64,000 nt of DNA from Lineus longissimus (GCF_910592395.1 NC_088310.1:12469501-12533500), one strand, 5' to 3'. Positions 44,113-55,197 are shown, counted from the first letter of the stretch. Notes: generated by a model not told the origin, from the sequence alone. A program made the numbers and translations.

Positions 44113-47100
44113 CTACAAGATGTTTCCCAGTTGTTCCCATATGAGTTGTGGGTGTCTTGCACGGAACGTGTTGAAGACGATGCGGCCATTTGTTAGGATG
44201 CTTCGTGTGTTAGGGGCAGCATCCCTTCCATTGAAGCGGTGCCACATGGATTCGAACCGTTTTCGTTGAGTAATGTTCTCTGCATCCAGAGCCGTGCCAG
44301 GGAAGCGATATATGACAACAAAGCATCGCCAAGGACACAAGTTAGGATTGTTTGTGAGAGCCGCTCCGTAGCCTGTGTTATGTTGTCTGAGGCGTCTGTT
44401 GATATTGCTGGTTTCGCCGACATAAGCATATTCTCTATTTTGTGTGCTTACTAACATGTACACTACACCAACGTCTGCTTGCGGCAAGTGGAATGGTGGT
44501 GGTGGAATTGGGTTGTTGCTATGGTTTAGTTCTGGTGCAACTGCCTGTGACTGTATTGCGTGCAGTACATGGTCAATATGATTTGTCCATGGGGGAGTCT
44601 GCTCCAACAATTTCCTTTGTGCCAGCATAGTGTCATCATGATCTTGGGAAACAAAGATGATGTTGTCCAATGTACGCACTCGGCTAATAAGAACCAGGAG
44701 TTGTTGCCTGTCCCACAGTCTGTAGCGATGATTTTGTAGTGAGATTTGGGTAGCAATCTTGGAACATGTTTCGCCAAGAGCTCGATGAACAGTTATGCTT
44801 GCATAGTAGGTCACACGGTATTGTGTGCGGCGTGCCTTTGCCTTCCCATTACCAACGAGGATTAGAGGACATGGAGTTGGTTTGAGGCTGAATCTTTCCC
44901 AGCCAGGCATGTCTGGGATGTCGTGTGCATTGACATTGCGTTCTCCAGGTGGGACAAGTTTAAGCCACAACTTGTGGTTTTCGCCATGCGGCAGTTCTTG
45001 TACTATACAAAGTTGTCCTTGTGAGAAGCGGGGCAAGGTGCGTGTGGAATTGGGGTTGTTGTATGTTAAACGAAGGATTTGATTAATGAAGAGGACTAAT
45101 TTGGCTTTTTCTGCGCAATGCTTTGATAGTTGGTTTTGTACTGTTGCATTGGCCTTCGACCAGATTCCAGTTGAACTTTCGGCCTCATCATAGGCTGCAT
45201 ATGTGGCAGAAGTGACTGTTGGGTCGCTAACATTTTTCTCTAAGTAGTTCTGTTCTATTTCCTGACATGCAGCTTTTGTGCCAACAATTTTCAGAGCATC
45301 ATCTGGGACATCTGACCACGAGGGGACGCTGTGAGGCAGGCACCTGCGTTGCAGGATGTGGAGAATATCTTCGACTTGGTCGTCAGGTATTGTAGTAGTG
45401 CGCATACAGTCAATGATGAATTGCAGGTCAGCGTCGCGTGCAGATCGTACGAACTTGGACATTGGTATCAGTTTGAAGGAGCATATCATGTGGTGACTAG
45501 TCCAGATGGGTGTTCCCTTCACTGGTGGTAGCTGATGTGGATCGCCGGATGCTATAATTGTAACACCACCAAATGGAGCTTGGCACTGACGAATGATTCT
45601 GAGTAAGGTGTCGATGACGGCTAGCATGTCTGCTGAAAGAAGACCTATTTCTTCGAAGAAGAGGAGTTGCAGCTTCTGTAGAAAGGCAAGCCTTACTGGG
45701 TATCTCTGGAGTTGACTGAGAGCTTTTTGAACAATGTACTGAACAGTGTAGAAGTTGTTCTGAAGGACTGGTATACCGAAGACCATGTGTATATGCGTTC
45801 CGCCTAATTGCCTGGCTCGTTCGGAAGTGACAGCTACAAGTAATGTGGGTATGTTAAGTGATAGTGCATATGTGTTGGCGATGAGGAGGATGTGTGTTTT
45901 TCCGCAGCCTGGTGGTCCAAGTAAAATGTAGGATAATTGGTTGTTGTGCCGCTGTGACGAGCTGTCAATGGCAGTCGCACACACTTGAAGTGCATGGGTT
46001 TGTTCAATGAAACTTTCTTCACTCTGTCCTTGGGCCTGAAGTACACGTGGTTGGAAGGCAATCGCACCAAGCTTGAAGTCGTCAATGGGTGGGAAGTCGG
46101 GAATGAGCTGCTCGCTCAAAATGTCTATAGCACTATTTCTGATGAACTGCTGGTATTGTTGAAGAGCGGCTTTTGCAGCATCCTCAATTTCCGCATCTGT
46201 TGCCTTGGGCAGTGGGGAGTCTGCGACTGTGCCGAGGAGAATAGTTTGTAACGCTTGGAGTGCATCTGCCAGAATTTTGGAGAATGTTCGTGACCCAACT
46301 GGTTGCCAAATGAGTTGTTCTAATACATAGCGGCGTGCATGGCTTTTCACATCATTTTCGGTTGGCACCTGCTGTTGTAGTAACTGAGCATTGTGAAAGG
46401 ATGCCACCATATTAGGAGCACTGTATAAGTCCAGTTCCGTAACAAACTCGCCCATTGTAAGCAGGATGTGCACAAAGAATGCTGGTATGTTGGATGGACT
46501 AGGACTGTGCAGCACGACAACATTGCGCTTGGTTTTGGTTGTGTCAACGAAACGTAGGTAGTGGTCAGTGTGGAGTAGGTTCTGACGGTCGGCTGTGAGT
46601 GGTAAGAAGATATGAGCATATAGTTGCTGGGCTATAGTTGCGTGGTCATCATTTGGAGATGTTGTGATCTCATAGATATAATTTGCTGCCTCGAGTACAT
46701 GCGCATGCCTGAGTTTGACAGTACGGCCAGTGCCATCTAGCCAGTAGGAAAGACTGAGAACTGGATCAGTTGTCGCCTTTTGGTTCCTTTCCCATGTGAA
46801 CCACCTGAGGTACAATTCCAAGTTGCAGAAAATAGTGAGTTCAGGAGGGCGTATAGAAAACGAACTGGTGGTGTCTAAGTAGAAGTTGCCTTCCTGATAT
46901 GACTGAATAGCTGTTTCCTGTGAGGGTGTGAAGTGGCGCCAATTCGGATAGTTCATTCGTTGTTCCACAGTGTCTGGGACTCCTCCTCCCCCTTCTTGTC
47001 GTTCTCTTTTCTTTGGTGCACATTTCTTGACAATGGCGTAGCGGTATTCTGGAGCTTTGGTGGAGGCGTTTGTGTAATCACAGCTGGCAAGTACATATGG

Positions 47101-50100
47101 GAACTGTAAGGAGTACCAGATCATCTCTGTGAGTGGTAATTCTCGCCCTAAGGTCCCCGATCGTTGATTGGCATTGTGTAGTCGTTGGCCTGTTATCTTT
47201 GAGTTCACGAGGTGGTGAGCTTCCACATGGACTGCATTACCAGAAGTTGACGGATGGACACTAACATGCCTTTTTTCATCACTGCCAGCTGCGTACTTTG
47301 CGAGGTAGGATACCTGAAACTTTCGATCGCAGACCTGTACATTGGTTGAAGCTTTCATCGCAACGAAGAGCCTGGGTACAGTTGGTACAAAGTGTTCATC
47401 TGGTTGTGCTGGATAATGCCACATGCCAGCAGAGAATTCTGGTCCTGTGTACCAGTGGTGTTTACATGGACATAGTGTTGCTAAGTCGAGATATGCTAGG
47501 CGATCGTAAGTGGCATCATCATATAGGTTTGTGGCGCTGTTGAAAGAGTAATGGAAGCTAGGCGAATGTCGTGGCACACGACAGATTAGGGTATCATCGT
47601 TCCCCTTTCGTTTCATGCAACGACTGTTAGCCATTAAGCAGCTGTGCTGTTGAAGTGTTGACGCTGCTTGTTGCAGGTGAGTATAGTCCGCATCATTCTG
47701 AACCAGGCCGTCTTGGAGGAGAGTTTGGAAATCTGTTCCTGCATCCGTTGACCACATGGTAGCATTAGAGCAACGTACACGGGACAAAGTTTTGCTGGTG
47801 GGCTCATCTGCAACAGTAATGCCTGCATGAACGTGTGGGCGATTGCCCAAAGCTCCAGCGCTTTGGAACTCGAATCGCATCCAAGAAGATTTAACTGGTC
47901 CCAGGATTTGTTCATGGCTGCTTGTGATGTAATGCCAAATGTAGTGAACTGTTCGTTCCCATGCCCTGGTAAGGAGAACGGAGTAGTTTTGCAGAAGGTG
48001 TGCAAGGCTGATAGCCTCATTTCTGGTTGCCTCTTTGGTAATTGCTGCTCGAAGTGGTGCGACACCTGGAGTGCCACTGTCGTTACAGGTGAAGGTGAGG
48101 AAGTAGGTCCAAGCACCCTCAGTACGCAGTGTTGCTACTAAACGATTCACCTGCTTTTTGGCATCTAGTTCATCGAATTTGAGCAAGCTCTCCTGGGCGT
48201 CAGGACAAATTTTCTGGGTGTTTCTCACAATAGCCTCTAAGCCTCGATGACAGGCGACAGCTGCTGTGTTGCGGTTTAGATCACTGTTGAGAAGTGTGTC
48301 AAAGGCGAATTGCAAGTAGCTGTAATCATGAGAGGTCAGGATGCTGTTGTCCAAAATTCGAACTGTCATGTGATCTTTAAGGGATGGCAAGACTTTCAGG
48401 TGATTGTGGTGAGTGACATTGGTGAAGAGTGCTGAAGGCAACGCTCCTACAACGGAGTTGTTATGCGTAGTCCAGAAAATACGTGGGAACATCATACCCT
48501 CTGGATATATGAGTGGTACACTCCAGTCAGGCGACGAGCTGCAAACATTCTGCAACATTTGTAATGTCGCCAAAGGAGGCTTTTGAGATGTTGCAGTTCG
48601 TGTCATGACACGGAGATGATGGTTCAGGTAGAAATGGCCAGAAGTAGCAGAACTGGAGTCGGCAGCAAAGAGTGGTGTTACGCTGGTGTCAGTGATTACT
48701 GGACAGTAGTCATCATCTTCATTTGTTGCGCCGAGTGGATAAAGTGTGGACGGGTCAGTGAGGTGACTTGTTTCGCCTGGTGTGTCCATCTCATCCACGA
48801 ACTGTACTCTGTAGTCATTAGGTGCATCATCGACGTCAGATGGGGTGTTCAAGTGGTGTTGGTGGTTCACAGCAGATGCTGCATGCCCGTCATTTGAGGT
48901 CTGGACGAACGGGCCATAATGGCCCACTGTAAATGTGTGGGAGTCAGTGTTGCTGAATGCCGCTTTGAAATGCTTGCTGCAGACGCCAATGGTGCACTGT
49001 TGGTCTGGAAAACCATGTGGGCAACACCAGTGAATTGGACTGGTACAGGTTGGAACTGAACATTGAATATGCTGGTGGTGACGCTTTCTGATGAGAAGTT
49101 GGTCGTGACTGATGCAGTATCCTTGGACTTGTCCACAGCATCGTTCAATCATTGCTCTCTGAGCTGGCTTGATTCTGTACTTAGCACGTACATAAACAAG
49201 TAAGAGGTGCTGTCCTGGGTTCATGTCATGCTGCATTGTCCCACATGATTGCCAAGTAGAGACGTCCTCAAACCATCTTGAACTGAAGAAGCAATGTGCA
49301 TTTACTGTCATCCCAAGCATGAGGCGCCATGTGCCGTGGTGAAGTTCAGTTGGCGCATGTGCAGGTGGATCAGGTGGGAGGTGGTCACGCCTGGTGACGA
49401 GTATTATATTGTCATTGTCATTAGACCTTGGAAGTGTTTGTAGGTCATTGACTGTGTTAATTGTAATAGCCTGTACTCCGGTACAGAAGTCCTGCAGCGA
49501 TGTAGCTAACTGTTCATGGATACTGTTGGAATTGGATGTTGGTTGCAGGGAATCTAGAGCCTGTCGTTCCTTTTGCGTTAGGTCTTTGCTGCAGTTGGAA
49601 TGAATGAAACGCTGGATGGCAGTGGTGAGGTGACGTTGTGGTGCGACGTTGACTGTAGATTTCCATATAGCTGTAAGTAAGGCCTCATATAAGTGGGTGC
49701 TGTTCATGAATGCCGTGATCAGTGCATATTTGAATTTGCCCAGTGGCCTGGCAATGCGGTGGCCAAGAAATTGTGCTGGTGAAATAAGAAATGGGGAGTG
49801 CCCACTTGCTGTGGCTGGATGTACAATAATCGCACAGTCCTTGGGTTCAGCAGAAACTGTTGAAGGATCACCTTCAGCTCGGTTGAGGCCAGTGCTACGT
49901 GTTTTAGCATTATTATATGCCTGTGAAAGCAGGAATGCATCTTCGACATGGACATATGTCCCTGAATCTTTATGTTCTTGGACAAGGTGTGGTGGGGGTT
50001 TGCGGTCATGGGCGGAGTAGTGTTCGAGGAGTGGTGATACAGTTGTCGCCAAATGTGAACTTTGCTGAGTGAAATGTTTTATTTCTGGACGATTTGCCAG

Positions 50101-51087
50101 CACGAGACCTTTAGCCAGGGCTATATCCTCACTCGTGTGGTATGTGTCGACCTTTGGTACGATTTTGAATGTTGATAAACCGGCGGTGCTGCCTGTTTGC
50201 TGGTAAACGGGAAAGGATGTATTGCAGGAGTTGGACTGACCAATACGAATGTTGTTGCCAGTTATGACTGCAGGTGCCATAACATCTGGAGCCAAGGGAG
50301 CCACATTTCTCAGAATGGGGTTGGAAGGCACATGTAACCAGGCCATGTCTGAGTGAGCATGTACTGATGGAGCACACATCAATATACAGAGAGTGTTGTC
50401 CTTGTCTACCAAAAGAGTGGGAGCTGCTGTCCACTGTAAGTCATGGTGGGGTTTTAACCAATCGGAACGAGCACCACTGAAGAAATATGGATCAGCATCA
50501 AATGATTTAAAGTGTTCCGCAATCCTACTGAAGAATTGGACTGCTGGGACAGCTCGCAGTTTACCACGATGCAGATCATCCGGGAACATGAAGCAACCCA
50601 TAGGACACCTAACAATTGGGTAACAGAATTCGTTCAGGGCTGAAGTTAACTGACCCAGTTGACCACTTTGTATGCATTCATGAAAAGTGCCGAGTTGTTT
50701 AGTAACATCCTGAAAATGTGGCTGCAGGTGTTGGGATCGTTGCATTTCAGCTGTCCAAATGTCCAGCACTGGTAGCCACGAGTCTCTGAGGGGGTGAGGA
50801 AGGAAGTGCATAAGTCTTTCACTATTTGCATACCCAGGTTTACTGAGGCATGTCCATACCACAGCAGGCCAACAATCCGCCCATATAGCAGTGCGGAGTT
50901 TCTGTGTTGGAGGGCAGACAGAGGAGCAGCATTGATGACAAACCAGCTGACCAGGTACCATACCACATTTGTCACCATATTGGCGCTTGATGATATGTTT
51001 GTTGTACGAATTGTCTGCATTTAATTCCTTTAGAGTGATGGGGTAGTGAAGAGTTGATGTGCGATGGCAGATAGCACAGTTGTTCAT
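44113..51087 (-). CDS. Helitron-like Rep-PIF1 helicase with C-terminal GIY-YIG nuclease, about 2,324 aa
   Basis: One uninterrupted frame. The start at 51087 (MNNCAICH) is preferred because a TTTTCAG acceptor lies 10 bp upstream. Domains in order: zinc-binding CAIC...CHQCC near residues 4-55; Rep motif FLTFTCND near 995; the FEFQSAG...PHVHAG block with the HUH pair at about 1085 and 1087; the two-tyrosine motif SYLAKYAAG near 1263; PIF1-type Walker A GPPGCGKTH near 1729, Walker B LLFFEEIG near 1810 and GDPHQLPPV near 1853; and a GIY-YIG domain with VYMLV near 2209, YVGETSNINRRLRQH near 2224 and the catalytic Glu in RFESMWHRF near 2279. Rep nicks and joins DNA and the helicase unwinds it for rolling-circle transposition. 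The nuclease role is unknown. Confidence 0.85.
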   Translation of the reverse strand: MNNCAICHRTSTLHYPITLKELNADNSYNKHIIKRQYGDKCGMVPGQLVCHQCCSSVCPPTQKLRTAIWADCWPAVVWTCLSKPGYANSERLMHFLPHPLRDSWLPVLDIWTAEMQRSQHLQPHFQDVTKQLGTFHECIQSGQLGQLTSALNEFCYPIVRCPMGCFMFPDDLHRGKLRAVPAVQFFSRIAEHFKSFDADPYFFSGARSDWLKPHHDLQWTAAPTLLVDKDNTLCILMCAPSVHAHSDMAWLHVPSNPILRNVAPLAPDVMAPAVITGNNIRIGQSNSCNTSFPVYQQTGSTAGLSTFKIVPKVDTYHTSEDIALAKGLVLANRPEIKHFTQQSSHLATTVSPLLEHYSAHDRKPPPHLVQEHKDSGTYVHVEDAFLLSQAYNNAKTRSTGLNRAEGDPSTVSAEPKDCAIIVHPATASGHSPFLISPAQFLGHRIARPLGKFKYALITAFMNSTHLYEALLTAIWKSTVNVAPQRHLTTAIQRFIHSNCSKDLTQKERQALDSLQPTSNSNSIHEQLATSLQDFCTGVQAITINTVNDLQTLPRSNDNDNIILVTRRDHLPPDPPAHAPTELHHGTWRLMLGMTVNAHCFFSSRWFEDVSTWQSCGTMQHDMNPGQHLLLVYVRAKYRIKPAQRAMIERCCGQVQGYCISHDQLLIRKRHHQHIQCSVPTCTSPIHWCCPHGFPDQQCTIGVCSKHFKAAFSNTDSHTFTVGHYGPFVQTSNDGHAASAVNHQHHLNTPSDVDDAPNDYRVQFVDEMDTPGETSHLTDPSTLYPLGATNEDDDYCPVITDTSVTPLFAADSSSATSGHFYLNHHLRVMTRTATSQKPPLATLQMLQNVCSSSPDWSVPLIYPEGMMFPRIFWTTHNNSVVGALPSALFTNVTHHNHLKVLPSLKDHMTVRILDNSILTSHDYSYLQFAFDTLLNSDLNRNTAAVACHRGLEAIVRNTQKICPDAQESLLKFDELDAKKQVNRLVATLRTEGAWTYFLTFTCNDSGTPGVAPLRAAITKEATRNEAISLAHLLQNYSVLLTRAWERTVHYIWHYITSSHEQILGPVKSSWMRFEFQSAGALGNRPHVHAGITVADEPTSKTLSRVRCSNATMWSTDAGTDFQTLLQDGLVQNDADYTHLQQAASTLQQHSCLMANSRCMKRKGNDDTLICRVPRHSPSFHYSFNSATNLYDDATYDRLAYLDLATLCPCKHHWYTGPEFSAGMWHYPAQPDEHFVPTVPRLFVAMKASTNVQVCDRKFQVSYLAKYAAGSDEKRHVSVHPSTSGNAVHVEAHHLVNSKITGQRLHNANQRSGTLGRELPLTEMIWYSLQFPYVLASCDYTNASTKAPEYRYAIVKKCAPKKRERQEGGGGVPDTVEQRMNYPNWRHFTPSQETAIQSYQEGNFYLDTTSSFSIRPPELTIFCNLELYLRWFTWERNQKATTDPVLSLSYWLDGTGRTVKLRHAHVLEAANYIYEITTSPNDDHATIAQQLYAHIFLPLTADRQNLLHTDHYLRFVDTTKTKRNVVVLHSPSPSNIPAFFVHILLTMGEFVTELDLYSAPNMVASFHNAQLLQQQVPTENDVKSHARRYVLEQLIWQPVGSRTFSKILADALQALQTILLGTVADSPLPKATDAEIEDAAKAALQQYQQFIRNSAIDILSEQLIPDFPPIDDFKLGAIAFQPRVLQAQGQSEESFIEQTHALQVCATAIDSSSQRHNNQLSYILLGPPGCGKTHILLIANTYALSLNIPTLLVAVTSERARQLGGTHIHMVFGIPVLQNNFYTVQYIVQKALSQLQRYPVRLAFLQKLQLLFFEEIGLLSADMLAVIDTLLRIIRQCQAPFGGVTIIASGDPHQLPPVKGTPIWTSHHMICSFKLIPMSKFVRSARDADLQFIIDCMRTTTIPDDQVEDILHILQRRCLPHSVPSWSDVPDDALKIVGTKAACQEIEQNYLEKNVSDPTVTSATYAAYDEAESSTGIWSKANATVQNQLSKHCAEKAKLVLFINQILRLTYNNPNSTRTLPRFSQGQLCIVQELPHGENHKLWLKLVPPGERNVNAHDIPDMPGWERFSLKPTPCPLILVGNGKAKARRTQYRVTYYASITVHRALGETCSKIATQISLQNHRYRLWDRQQLLVLISRVRTLDNIIFVSQDHDDTMLAQRKLLEQTPPWTNHIDHVLHAIQSQAVAPELNHSNNPIPPPPFHLPQADVGVVYMLVSTQNREYAYVGETSNINRRLRQHNTGYGAALTNNPNLCPWRCFVVIYRFPGTALDAENITQRKRFESMWHRFNGRDAAPNTRSILTNGRIVFNTFRARHPQLIWEQLGNIL

Positions 51088-51230
51088 TGCATGACAGCTG
51101 AAAATGAATGTGATATCATAGAACTGAGGCGTTTGCAATGAGACTATAGGTGAAGTAGACGCAAGGAGTGAAATGAGCCATCTTCCAGTGACTAATATAC
51201 AGAGTAAGGGCACTGGGTGTTCTTAGATTC

Positions 51231-52675
51231 AGCATTGAATGCATTCCTTGTACAAGCGTGAATAGTGTGGACATACAGTGAGAGGTGAGAGACCCCTATT
51301 GACTACTTCTTGTAACTTTATGTTGGATATTATATTAGTATTGAACGTCTAGTCATGGAATATGAAGAAATTGAAGTTGTAGGCATGGAATATGAAAAAT
51401 TATTCAACGGTGAAAGACATTATTCCATGAGGCTTTGCCGTGATCGCAAAGGACGCAACGCGATTGGTTCACATGCTAATGAGGTATGATAATGATAATT
51501 ACCTCTATAATGCTACTTGGATAGCAACAGTGCAACAGTGGTCTATGTCAATGTGTGCCTGTAATGTCAATGAAAGTATGATGAGGTGATGACGATAGTG
51601 CAATTATTTAATATTGGCAAGAGATCATACTACAACATAGGTCTTGTTTTTGACAGATGACTGTGCGACATTCCCATTGGGTCTTGTTAGAGTCAGCGCT
51701 GCATGTATTCCTTGTACAAGCTTGAATAGTTGTGACGGACTTTGAGGGGTGAGAGACCCCTATCGGCTACTTCGTCTAACTTTATCTTGCCTACCTAGCT
51801 GCTAGCAATATTGGCCCTTTATCAAGACTGAAACCCACTGTGCGGGGCTAAGAAATTACCTTTATAATCCTTTATAATGTTTATAATCCTATAACCTTTA
51901 TAATCCTAGTTGGATAACTAGTTGGATAACTGTGGATATCTGTGGATGTGTGCCTGTAATGATAATGAAAGTATCATGAGGTGATGACGATAGTGGAATG
52001 ACGAAATATTGGAAAGAGATCTATTCCTAGAAGAACATATGTCCTGTTTTCCATGAGGCTTTGCCGTGATCGCAAAGGACGCAACGCGATTGGTTCACAT
52101 GCTAATGAGGTATGATAATGATAATTACCTCTATAATGCTACTTGGATAGCAACAGTGCAACAGTGGTCTATGTCAATGTGTGCCTGTAATGTCAATGAA
52201 AGTATGATGAGGTGATGACGATAGTGCAATTATTTAATATTGGCAAGAGATCATACTACAACATAGGTGTTGTTTTGACAGATGACTGTGCGACATTCCC
52301 ATTGGGTCTTGTTAGAGTCAGCGCTGCATGTATTCCTTGTACAAGCTTGAATAGTTGTGACGGACTTTGAGGGGTGAGAGACCCCTATCGGCTACTTCAT
52401 CTAACTTTATCTTGCCTACCTAGCTGCTAGCAATAGTGGCCCTTTATCAAGACTGAAACCCACTGTGCGGGGCTAAGAAATTACCTTTATAATCCTTTAT
52501 AATGTTTATAATCCTATAACCTTTATAATCCTAGTTGGATAACTAGTTGCATAACTGTGGATATCTGTGGATGTGTGCCTGTAATGATAATGAAAGTATC
52601 ATGAGGTGATGACGATAGTGGAATTACGAAATATTGGAAAGAGATCTATTCCTAGAAGAACATATGTCCTGTTTT
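51231..52675. repeat. 626-bp tandem duplication plus a partial copy
   Basis: Two near-identical units start CCATGAGGCTTTGCCGTGAT at 51425 and 52051. A more divergent partial copy of the inner segment (CCTTGTACAAGC...GAGAGACCCCTA) precedes them near 51240. The units lie directly upstream of the Rep-helicase gene. Confidence 0.85.
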
Positions 52676-52676
52676 G

Positions 52677-53240
52677 ACTACGTGGCGCATTTTAGAATCA
52701 GCAGTGAGCACTGTGTGTAACATGGTGGAGGCAGCGAAGATAATATCTGTGTCGAAAGTATTGTTATAGGGCCTTCCCTAGGCCCATGGGGTTAAATTTA
52801 CAATCCACGATTGAAAAGACGTAAACTGTGTCGAAAATATTGTTATAGGGCCTTCCCTAGGCCCATGGGGTTAAATTTACAATCCACGATTGAAAAGACG
52901 TAGTTTGATCGCATTCAACTATAAATCCATTGACGAAATTTTGGAAAGAGATCTATTCCTAGAAGAACATATGTCCTGTTTTGACTACGTGGCGCATTTT
53001 AGAATCAGCAGTGAGCACTGTGTGTAACATGGTGGAGGCAGCGGAGATAATATCTGTGTCGAAAGTATTGTTATAGGGCCTTCCCTAGGCCCATGGGGTT
53101 AAATTTACAATCCACGATTGAAAAGACGTAAACTGTGTCGAAAGTATTGTTATAGGGCCTTCCCTAGGCCCATGGGGTTAAATTTACAATCCACGATTGA
53201 AAAGACGTAGTTTGATCGCATTCAACTATAAATCCATTGA
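52677..53240. repeat. 307-bp tandem duplication containing 79-bp repeats
   Basis: The units start ACTACGTGGCGCATTTTAGA at 52677 and 52984. Within each, a 79-bp segment (CTGTGTCGAAARTATTGTTA...) is itself doubled, with starts at 52747 and 52826 in the first unit. No coding. Confidence 0.88.
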
Positions 53241-53697
53241 ACAGTTGTGTTCCTTTAGTCAACCGATGACCTTTTGTTGGGCCATGATCGGGGATTGTAA
53301 ACTGTAAATGTATTATGGACTGGGAGACGAGGGAAACACAAGTGAAATAGACCAAAACAAGTGATTTTGGGGCTTTGGTTTAGACGCATGCCCCACATGC
53401 GCCATGCGGGATTATACGGTTCATGTGAACTTGTTGACATCTATCTACATGATCTAGTGCTGTTATTGGTCATGGACATGGTAGGCCTAATCATCATGGC
53501 TATATGTTTCAGGAAAAGCTCGGAGTAAAATGAACTGCCGATGAATAATGATGTTGTTCATGTTTACCATGTTTACTAGTACATAGTCATAGGGTATGCA
53601 CTGGCCAGTGCACTTTCTGCACGTCGTCATGGTCATGTACGTGATACCTTGCATATTTTGTTTTTTGAATGCGCATGCTTTTTGGGCAAAATCACTT

Positions 53698-54152
53698 GTA
53701 CCAACACTAATGAATAATGTGTTCTTATCCCTATGACTCCATACACAGTGAGGGCATTGTCCCATTCCCATCAAATGCTAACTTATTGTACCGTATTAGG
53801 GTGGAAGTTGGGGAGCAGATACCTACCGTTGCACGCCTGTCATCATAAGCAGTGATGAGCTTAGCGCGATATGGAACATTCTTCAGAAACTCAAGCGAGG
53901 GAAGTCTGCTCATTAGCATATCTCGTACCAACACTAATGAATAATGTGTTCTTATCCCTATGACTCCATACACAGTGAGGGCATTGTCCCATTCCCATCA
54001 AATGCTAACTTATTGTACCGTATTAGGGTGGAAGTGGGGGAGCAGATACCTACCGTTGCACGCCTGTCAGATAATCAGCAGTGATGAGCTTAGCGCGATA
54101 TGGAACATTCTTCAGAAACTCAAGCGAGGGAAGTCTGCTCATTAGCATATCT
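53698..54152. repeat. 227-bp tandem duplication
   Basis: Two copies start GTACCAACACTAATGAATAA at 53698 and 53925 and differ by a few small changes. No supportable gene. Confidence 0.88.
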
Positions 54153-54200
54153 CGCGCACTGCTAATTCTTGTCAAACATCGTAGGGAAATCGTAATGGAA

Positions 54201-54225
54201 AACGTCTGGCTTTGCGCCAGACGTT
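54201..54225 (+). repeat. 10-bp-stem hairpin followed by CTAA
   Basis: AACGTCTGGC and its perfect inverse surround a five-base loop. CTAA follows at 54230-54233, and the next base is T. Canonical Helitron 3' ends have a short hairpin a few bases before CTRR, with T in the target. It is on the strand opposite to the Rep gene, so its relation to that element is uncertain. Confidence 0.6.
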
Positions 54226-54530
54226 GAGACTAATAAGTGAAGAACTAGTAGGTAAACAATTTCTACTTGCGCGAGACTGCTCTGATAAAATTATCATTGC
54301 AGAGACTACGGTGACGTAGACATATATTTTTTACAATCAAAAATGCCCTCAAAAGACGACATGGAATGATTATTTTATTGATATTTCCTACTATATACCT
54401 TCCAATTATCACTTTATACGAATAGATCGGCGTTAGGTCGCATACTTTTCTTTCCTGGAGACACTATAAAGCAAAATAGTTGCAACCCCGTAAATGCGCT
54501 ATAAGTCCAATAATAAGTGACGGTGACCCG

Positions 54531-54765
54531 TTATAAATGTTTCGCCAGCTTCGCTTTTTTGCCGCTACGCGGCGTGTTGGGCCCTTGCGTCCAGTCTACC
54601 TCGTTGAAGCAAGGATATACATTAATTTTCTTCACAGACATTGCTGGCTCTGTGCCGTTTATCCATGCTTTCCGTTGTGTGTACGTACTTCGTAGAATTT
54701 CAAGAATGTTTTTCCTGTCTTTGTTAACCTTTTTGATCTCTTCTTTAAGTTCACACACCTGTCTG
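54531..54765 (-). CDS. Putative terminal exon of a small coiled-coil gene
   Basis: The minus strand after a TTTCAG acceptor reads VCELKEEIKKVNKDRKNILE and onward to FNEVDWTQGPNTPRSGKKAK, then a stop. The first half is strongly helical and charged. It is probably spliced to the exon at 55198-55378, although the simplest GT donor leaves a phase mismatch. Function unknown. Confidence 0.45.
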
Positions 54766-55002
54766 AAATGAAGAGCACAGAACCTTTGGTCTACACATCT
54801 TGCCCTAAATTGAAATCACATTGTATCCTATCTTTCGATTTTGGGTGAACAATGTACATCAGTGTACAACATGTCAATGTGTGGTCGAACTCAAACCACT
54901 ATCATTAAACTATCACTCAGCTGTTCGCTTGATTGAACGTTTCGCACCAAAAATTCTGTATTTCATGTCAGCAATTCTTTTGTTCTTTCAACATCAAAAC
55001 CA

Positions 55003-55114
55003 GTCTGATTCCATTAGAGCAGTTTCCTAACAAGGTGGTGTGTCGTTGCGGCGAAAAAAATTATTATGCAAAAATAACAAACTCAGGCGGCAAACTGCTC
55101 TAGTGGAATCAGAC
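55003..55114. mobile_element. Hairpin MITE, 112 bp
   Basis: GTCTGATTCCATTAGAGCAG at 55003 and the inverse of 55092-55114 form 23-bp arms with one mismatch. No coding. Confidence 0.65.
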
Positions 55115-55197
55115 CTTAAAAAACTGACCTGATCTGCATGCATAAAATATCAAAGCATGCAGAGTGATCGTGACCTGTTTTTACATCCTGCACATAC

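Noticed and set aside
45985-50020. Numerous plus- and minus-strand frames of 60-160 codons within the Rep-helicase gene
   Set aside because: They are shadows of the long frame in other phases, with no recognisable motif.
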